Positions 60,480 through 64,000 of a DNA stretch of 64,000 bases are shown here, in pieces. Every line of letters starts with the position of its first letter. Position 1 is the stretch's first letter. Source of the stretch: Sphingomonas mollis (GTDB lineage Bacteria; Pseudomonadota; Alphaproteobacteria; Sphingomonadales; Sphingomonadaceae); assembly GCF_016427505.1 (NCBI RefSeq), contig NZ_JAELXS010000003.1:124001-188000 (forward strand). Reading direction: 5' to 3'. The position numbers and the translations under genes were made by a program. The notes beneath the pieces are model-generated. The model had not been told where the DNA came from. It was given only the letters and a program-made list of their open reading frames with translations, and searched no databases.

Positions 60480-62126
60480 CTACATGGCCACCGCACGCCG
60501 TTCGCGCCAGCGCCGACGTGCGAGGATGAAGGCGAGATAGGCGGACGTCGCCGCCGCCAGGATCGCGACGAGGCGGAACACGTCGTCATAGGCGAGCACG
60601 TTCGCCTCGCGCGTCGCGGTCTGGGCCAGGATCGCGGCGCCCTCCGCCGATCGCAGCGCGGGATCGCCGACGACGCGACCCACCGCCGCGCCGCCCGCCT
60701 GGATACGCTGCGTCACGATCGGGTTGCTGGCGTCGAACTGTTCGACGATGGCGGCGCTGTTCTCCTTCTCGCGCACCACCTGATAGGTGCCGAGCAGCGC
60801 GGTGCCGCCGAGGCCGCCGATCGAATTGATGATGCCGAACAGCGCGATGAAGCTGATGATGTGGCCGCTGCCCTCCTTCAACGCGCGCGTCATGCCGAAC
60901 AGGAGCGATGGCCCGAGGAAGAAGGTGGCGGAGAAGGCGATCAGTCCTTGCGTCAGGTATAGCTGCGGCGCGCGGGTCAGGCTGGTCGAATATGAATCGA
61001 TCCAGGCGGCGACCGCGACGAGGCCGATCGACAGCATCACCGGATGCGCCAGCCTGTTCACGTCGAGCATCACCGCGCTTAGCACGACGCCCGCCACCGA
61101 GGCGGCGAAGATGATCGAGAAGAACGGCACGAGCTGGTCGTTGTTCTGCCCCAGCGTGGTCAACAGGCCGACCGCGGCATAGGTCTGTTCGGACAGGACG
61201 ATGCGCGCCATGATCGTGACGATGGTGAAGCGGACGATGTCGGCGCTGCCCAGCCAGCGGGTGTTGAGCAGCGGATTGGCGCGGTGATGCTCGATCATCA
61301 GCGCCGCCGCCAGCATCGGGATGGCGGCGATCAGCGCCCAGCCGATCCACCCGGCCTCCGTCCACCAGACGATCCGGCCGAGGCCGAGGACGGCGGAAAA
61401 CAGCGCCATCGATCCCGCGAACAGGACGAAGGTGAGGAAATCGAGCGGCTCGAACGCCTTTTGTCTGGTCGTCGGCGGCAGGCGCAGCGTCGCGACGGCG
61501 GCGAGGCTGAGCAGCGCCAGCCCGAGTTCGAACAGGTACAAGGTCCGCCACTGCGACATCGCCAGCAGATCGGGCGAGAACAGCCGCGCCAGCGGCGTCG
61601 CGCATTGCGGCACGCCGATGCCCAGCACCACCGCCTTCAGCCGCCATTTCGCGGGCAGCGACTGCATCATGTAATAAAGGCACAGGCTGGACACGGCGGC
61701 GCCCGCCATGCCGCTGGCCGCGCGCACCGCAATGGCGGAGGCGAAGCCGTGGACGAACAGATGTGCGAAGGTGAGCAGCGCATAGATACCGAGGAAGATC
61801 ATCGCGAACGGGCGCAGGCCGAATTGCTGCCTGAACTTTATCATGATGAGGTTGATCGACACGTTGGTCATCACATAGACCGTCGGCAACCACGCGATCT
61901 GGGCGGGATCGAGGCCCAGCGCGCCCTGCAGCGTATAGGTGTTCGCCGAGATCAGCGCGTTGCCGAACCCGGCGGTCAGGCCAAGGAGGACGGCGATCAG
62001 GCCGTAAGCGAGGCGACGATGATGCGGATGATCGGGCGAGCCGGGGGAGCCGGGCATCACCGGCACCTCGTGCGGGGCGAAGGTCCACTGCTCCTCCGAG
62101 AGGAATCGGCGCGCGCGGCTTATCAT
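60480..62126 (-). CDS. EmrB/DHA2-type MFS efflux transporter
   Basis: A 548-aa DHA2 family drug:proton antiporter with 14 predicted helices. It shows GFGNALISANTYTLQGALGLDPAQIAWLPTVYVMTNVS, FASAIAVRAASGMAGAAVSSLCLYYMM and motif C-like GIGVPQCATPLARLFSPDLL. The region after helix 13 carries the extended periplasmic loop EQFDASNPIVTQRIQAGGAAV. ATG 62126 is chosen behind GGGACGG; the frame upstream to 62168 has no ribosome site. First gene of the pump operon. Substrate unknown; phenolics from lignocellulose are one possibility suggested only by context. Confidence 0.9.
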   Translation of the reverse strand: MISRARRFLSEEQWTFAPHEVPVMPGSPGSPDHPHHRRLAYGLIAVLLGLTAGFGNALISANTYTLQGALGLDPAQIAWLPTVYVMTNVSINLIMIKFRQQFGLRPFAMIFLGIYALLTFAHLFVHGFASAIAVRAASGMAGAAVSSLCLYYMMQSLPAKWRLKAVVLGIGVPQCATPLARLFSPDLLAMSQWRTLYLFELGLALLSLAAVATLRLPPTTRQKAFEPLDFLTFVLFAGSMALFSAVLGLGRIVWWTEAGWIGWALIAAIPMLAAALMIEHHRANPLLNTRWLGSADIVRFTIVTIMARIVLSEQTYAAVGLLTTLGQNNDQLVPFFSIIFAASVAGVVLSAVMLDVNRLAHPVMLSIGLVAVAAWIDSYSTSLTRAPQLYLTQGLIAFSATFFLGPSLLFGMTRALKEGSGHIISFIALFGIINSIGGLGGTALLGTYQVVREKENSAAIVEQFDASNPIVTQRIQAGGAAVGRVVGDPALRSAEGAAILAQTATREANVLAYDDVFRLVAILAAATSAYLAFILARRRWRERRAVAM

Positions 62127-62227
62127 CGCCGTCCCGCTTAATCCTCCGGCGGGGCAGCGGAAAGCCACGATCGCGTCGCTGGTGCGTTGGGCGGCATGAC
62201 TGACCTTTTTTGACGGAGTGACCGACG

Positions 62228-62974
62228 ATGAAACCGACGGGCAATACGATCCTGATGACCGGCGGCGGCTCCGGCATCGGCCAGGCGCTGGCCCACCGGC
62301 TGCACGCCGATGGCAACCGGGTGATCGTGGCGGGACGCCGCCGGGCGGCGCTGGACGAGACGATCGCGGGGCGCGACGGGATGGCGGCGGCGGTGCTGGA
62401 TATCGAGGACCCGGCCGCGATCGCCGATTTCGCCGCGACGCTGATCGCCGATCATCCGGCGCTGAACGTCGTCATCAACAATGCCGGCATCATGCGGATG
62501 GAGGACCTGACCACGGCGCGCGATCTGGCGGCGGCGGAGGCGATGATCGTCACCAACCTGCTGGGGCCGATCCGGCTGACCAATGCGCTGGTCGATCATC
62601 TCATGGCGCAACCGGATGCGGCGATCGTCAACGTGACGTCGGGGCTGGCGTTCGTGCCGCTGGTGGCGGGGCCGACCTATTCGGCGACCAAGGCGGCGAT
62701 GCATTCCTACACGCTGTCGCTGCGTCATCAGTTGCATGGCCGGGTCGAGGTGATCGAGCTGGCGCCGCCGGGGGTGCAGACCGACCTGACACCGGGGCAG
62801 GCGGTGCGCGACGGGTATATGCCGCTGAAGGATTATATCGACGAGGTGATGGGCCTGTTCGGACAGCGCCCGACGCCGGCGGAGATACTGGTCGATCGGG
62901 TGAAGATGCTGCGCCATGCCGAGGCGGACGGGCAGTTCGATCAGGTGATGGCGGGGTTGAACGGGGCGGTTTGA
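62228..62974 (+). CDS. Short-chain dehydrogenase/reductase (DltE-like)
   Basis: A 248-aa SDR oxidoreductase. The NAD(P)-binding loop is TGGGSGIGQAL, with AGRRR after strand 2 favouring NADP; NNAG, the catalytic Ser in VNVTSGLAFVP and YSATK (YxxxK) are present. It resembles the DltE/short-chain SDR branch with unknown substrate. It lies 101 bp from the divergent pump gene on the other side and converges with the GH2 gene across a REPIN-like repeat. Confidence 0.92.
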   Translation: MKPTGNTILMTGGGSGIGQALAHRLHADGNRVIVAGRRRAALDETIAGRDGMAAAVLDIEDPAAIADFAATLIADHPALNVVINNAGIMRMEDLTTARDLAAAEAMIVTNLLGPIRLTNALVDHLMAQPDAAIVNVTSGLAFVPLVAGPTYSATKAAMHSYTLSLRHQLHGRVEVIELAPPGVQTDLTPGQAVRDGYMPLKDYIDEVMGLFGQRPTPAEILVDRVKMLRHAEADGQFDQVMAGLNGAV

Positions 62975-63020
62975 TGGTCGCCGGGTAAGGGTGAAACGCG
63001 CGTTGCTTTGGCCGTTTCGC

Positions 63021-63123
63021 CTCCCCGGCGGAGGCCGGGGTCCAGTTGGGAAGGTAGTCGTAACGAAGCGTTGTGCGTGGTCATGATCGTCCCCCAACTG
63101 GGCCCCGGCCTCCGCCGGGGAAA
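63021..63123. repeat. REPIN-like inverted repeat, copy D
   Basis: Arms CCCCGGCGGAGGCCGGGG + TCCAGTTGGG and CCCAACTGGGCCCCGG + CCTCCGCCGGGG. The spacer contains AAGGTAGTCGTAACG, which is the reverse complement type of the copy B spacer (CGTTACGACGACCTT), so copies B and D lie in opposite orientation. It fills the tail-to-tail gap between the SDR and GH2 genes. Confidence 0.8.
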
Positions 63124-63128
63124 GGATT

Positions 63129-64000
63129 TTATAGCGGCTCCACCTCGATGCCAGACACCAGCGCCTCGCCGGTCTGCCCCGCAAAGCCCAGATCGAGCAT
63201 TCCGTCACGGACATCGACCGTGAAGCGCCGGGTCAGCGCGGTCATCGCGCCGCCGGCCTCGCGCACCACGTCGATCGGTTTGCCCATCGCCTTGCCCTCC
63301 GCCGCGACGGTGAACACGCGCTGGCCGGGGCGCTTGTCAGCGACCGGTTCGAACAGGTGCAGCTTCACCCGGTAGCGGCCATGGGCGACGGGGATCGCAT
63401 AGGCGAAGCTTCCCTCGCGCCAGCTTTCGTACGGCGCCTGATCCATGGTGCCGGCGACCGGTCGGACCGGGCCGGGCTGGCCGCCCCGCGATGCGGAGGG
63501 CTGGTCGCGGAAATGGCCGGTGCCGCCGGTCATGAAGACGTCCGATCCCCATCGCTTGCCGTCCTTGCCCGTCGCACCGGTAAGGGTACCGGCGCGGATG
63601 GCGTAGGCGTTGGCGCGGCCGGCGAAGCGCCAGGTCATCGTGTCCGCCACGCCGTCGCCCGACGCCTCGAACCGGTTGTCGCCGGGGGTCAGCGCGACGT
63701 TCGGCCAGCGGCAGATGCCCAGCGCACACGTCGCCGTACCGATCGCGCGACCGTTCAGCGTCAGGCGCATCGTCGGCTGGTTGCTGTACGCCTTCACCTC
63801 GGCGAGCGGATAGGGGCGGTCGGCGTGACGGCTGCCGGTCAGGTGGACGAAGGGATCGGCGGACCAGTTCGCCTTGTAGAAATAATAGGCGTCTTTCTTC
63901 GTCCGGCGGTCGAACGTCACCAGCCCCTTGTCGTTGGTGTCGGTCAGGTCGCCTTCCAGCCGCAGTTCGTTCGAGAAATCGAACATGTTCCACACCCAGC
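63129..64000 (-). CDS. GH2 beta-galactosidase, C-terminal part with malectin-like domain (partial)
   Basis: The last 290 codons of a minus-strand gene that enters from the right edge. The first visible part, WVWNMFDFSNELRLEGDLTD with NDKGLVTFDRRTKKDAYYFYKANWS, is the end of the GH2 catalytic barrel of LacZ-type beta-galactosidases. An Ig-like domain follows (RPYPLAEVKAYSNQPTMRLTLNGRAIG). The final 110 residues form a malectin-like carbohydrate-binding domain (GRYRVKLHLFEPVADKRPGQRVFTV ... LDLGFAGQTGEALVSGIEVEPL). The catalytic nucleophile lies outside the window. Confidence 0.85.
   Translation of the reverse strand, partial: WVWNMFDFSNELRLEGDLTDTNDKGLVTFDRRTKKDAYYFYKANWSADPFVHLTGSRHADRPYPLAEVKAYSNQPTMRLTLNGRAIGTATCALGICRWPNVALTPGDNRFEASGDGVADTMTWRFAGRANAYAIRAGTLTGATGKDGKRWGSDVFMTGGTGHFRDQPSASRGGQPGPVRPVAGTMDQAPYESWREGSFAYAIPVAHGRYRVKLHLFEPVADKRPGQRVFTVAAEGKAMGKPIDVVREAGGAMTALTRRFTVDVRDGMLDLGFAGQTGEALVSGIEVEPL

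Noticed and set aside
1-64000. CRISPR arrays, insertion sequences, prophage or rRNA
   Set aside because: No regularly spaced direct repeats, transposase or integrase motifs, phage structural genes or rRNA sequence were seen; the repeats found are short inverted intergenic elements.

Overview
The window reads as chromosomal DNA of a Sphingomonas-like alphaproteobacterium (Sphingomonadaceae). The reasons are uniformly high GC, dense 4-bp stop/start overlaps, three TonB-dependent receptors of the sphingomonad type, an EipA/DUF1134 protein, a ManD dehydratase whose metal-ligand spacing matches the Novosphingobium enzyme, and short intergenic inverted repeats typical of the group. I see no phage, insertion sequence, CRISPR array or rRNA. 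Identifications come from reading motifs; no database search was run.

Layout. 1-3559: a divergent pair of secreted glycosidases (GH2 fragment running off the left edge, GH3 exo-glucosidase) sharing a promoter region with a LacI-type operator. 3939-6835: Nudix hydrolase coupled to a large unrecognised exported protein. 6927-15256: mostly housekeeping (tlyA, tspO, ubiK-like, ybjN-like, proC, a marR regulator, ilvE, tRNA-Gln, a GH43 enzyme, pncB). 15363-19954: a five-gene operon joined by 4-bp overlaps (MFS, metallophosphoesterase, ArsB/SLC13-like permease, small membrane protein, DedA). 19955-20303: a hairpin-rich gap. 20802-25923: a cytoplasmic-looking PaoABC-like molybdenum hydroxylase followed by a GNAT acetyltransferase and an APH(3')-type phosphotransferase in one apparent operon. 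25947-29665: cyclophilin, aldehyde/alcohol dehydrogenase pair, thioesterase. 29673-33791: an operon of ATP-grasp ligase, SsuD-like flavin monooxygenase and a MetNIQ-type importer. 33912-38368: NhaP antiporter, a TonB receptor and tRNA-Ser.

38523-57796 is dominated by a carbohydrate locus: GH43, GH92, GH115 alpha-glucuronidase, a GntR/FCD regulator, ManD, and two paralogous TonB receptors that bracket an S15/CocE-type esterase and a BNR-propeller protein. The simplest reading is a glucuronoxylan (hemicellulose) system: outer-membrane uptake, release of glucuronate by GH115, and catabolism through mannonate by ManD, with the regulator probably binding a palindrome over the manD promoter. 57929-62126 encodes a complete EmrAB-type tripartite efflux pump, followed by a short-chain dehydrogenase and the C-terminal part of another GH2 beta-galactosidase running off the right edge.

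The most interesting items are the ATP-grasp/monooxygenase/MetNIQ operon whose MetN is too short to hold the methionine-sensing domain, the five-gene DedA/metallophosphoesterase/transporter operon, the aldehyde oxidase operon ending in GNAT plus APH(3'), the S15/BNR pair between twin TonB receptors, and at least two families of intergenic repeats.
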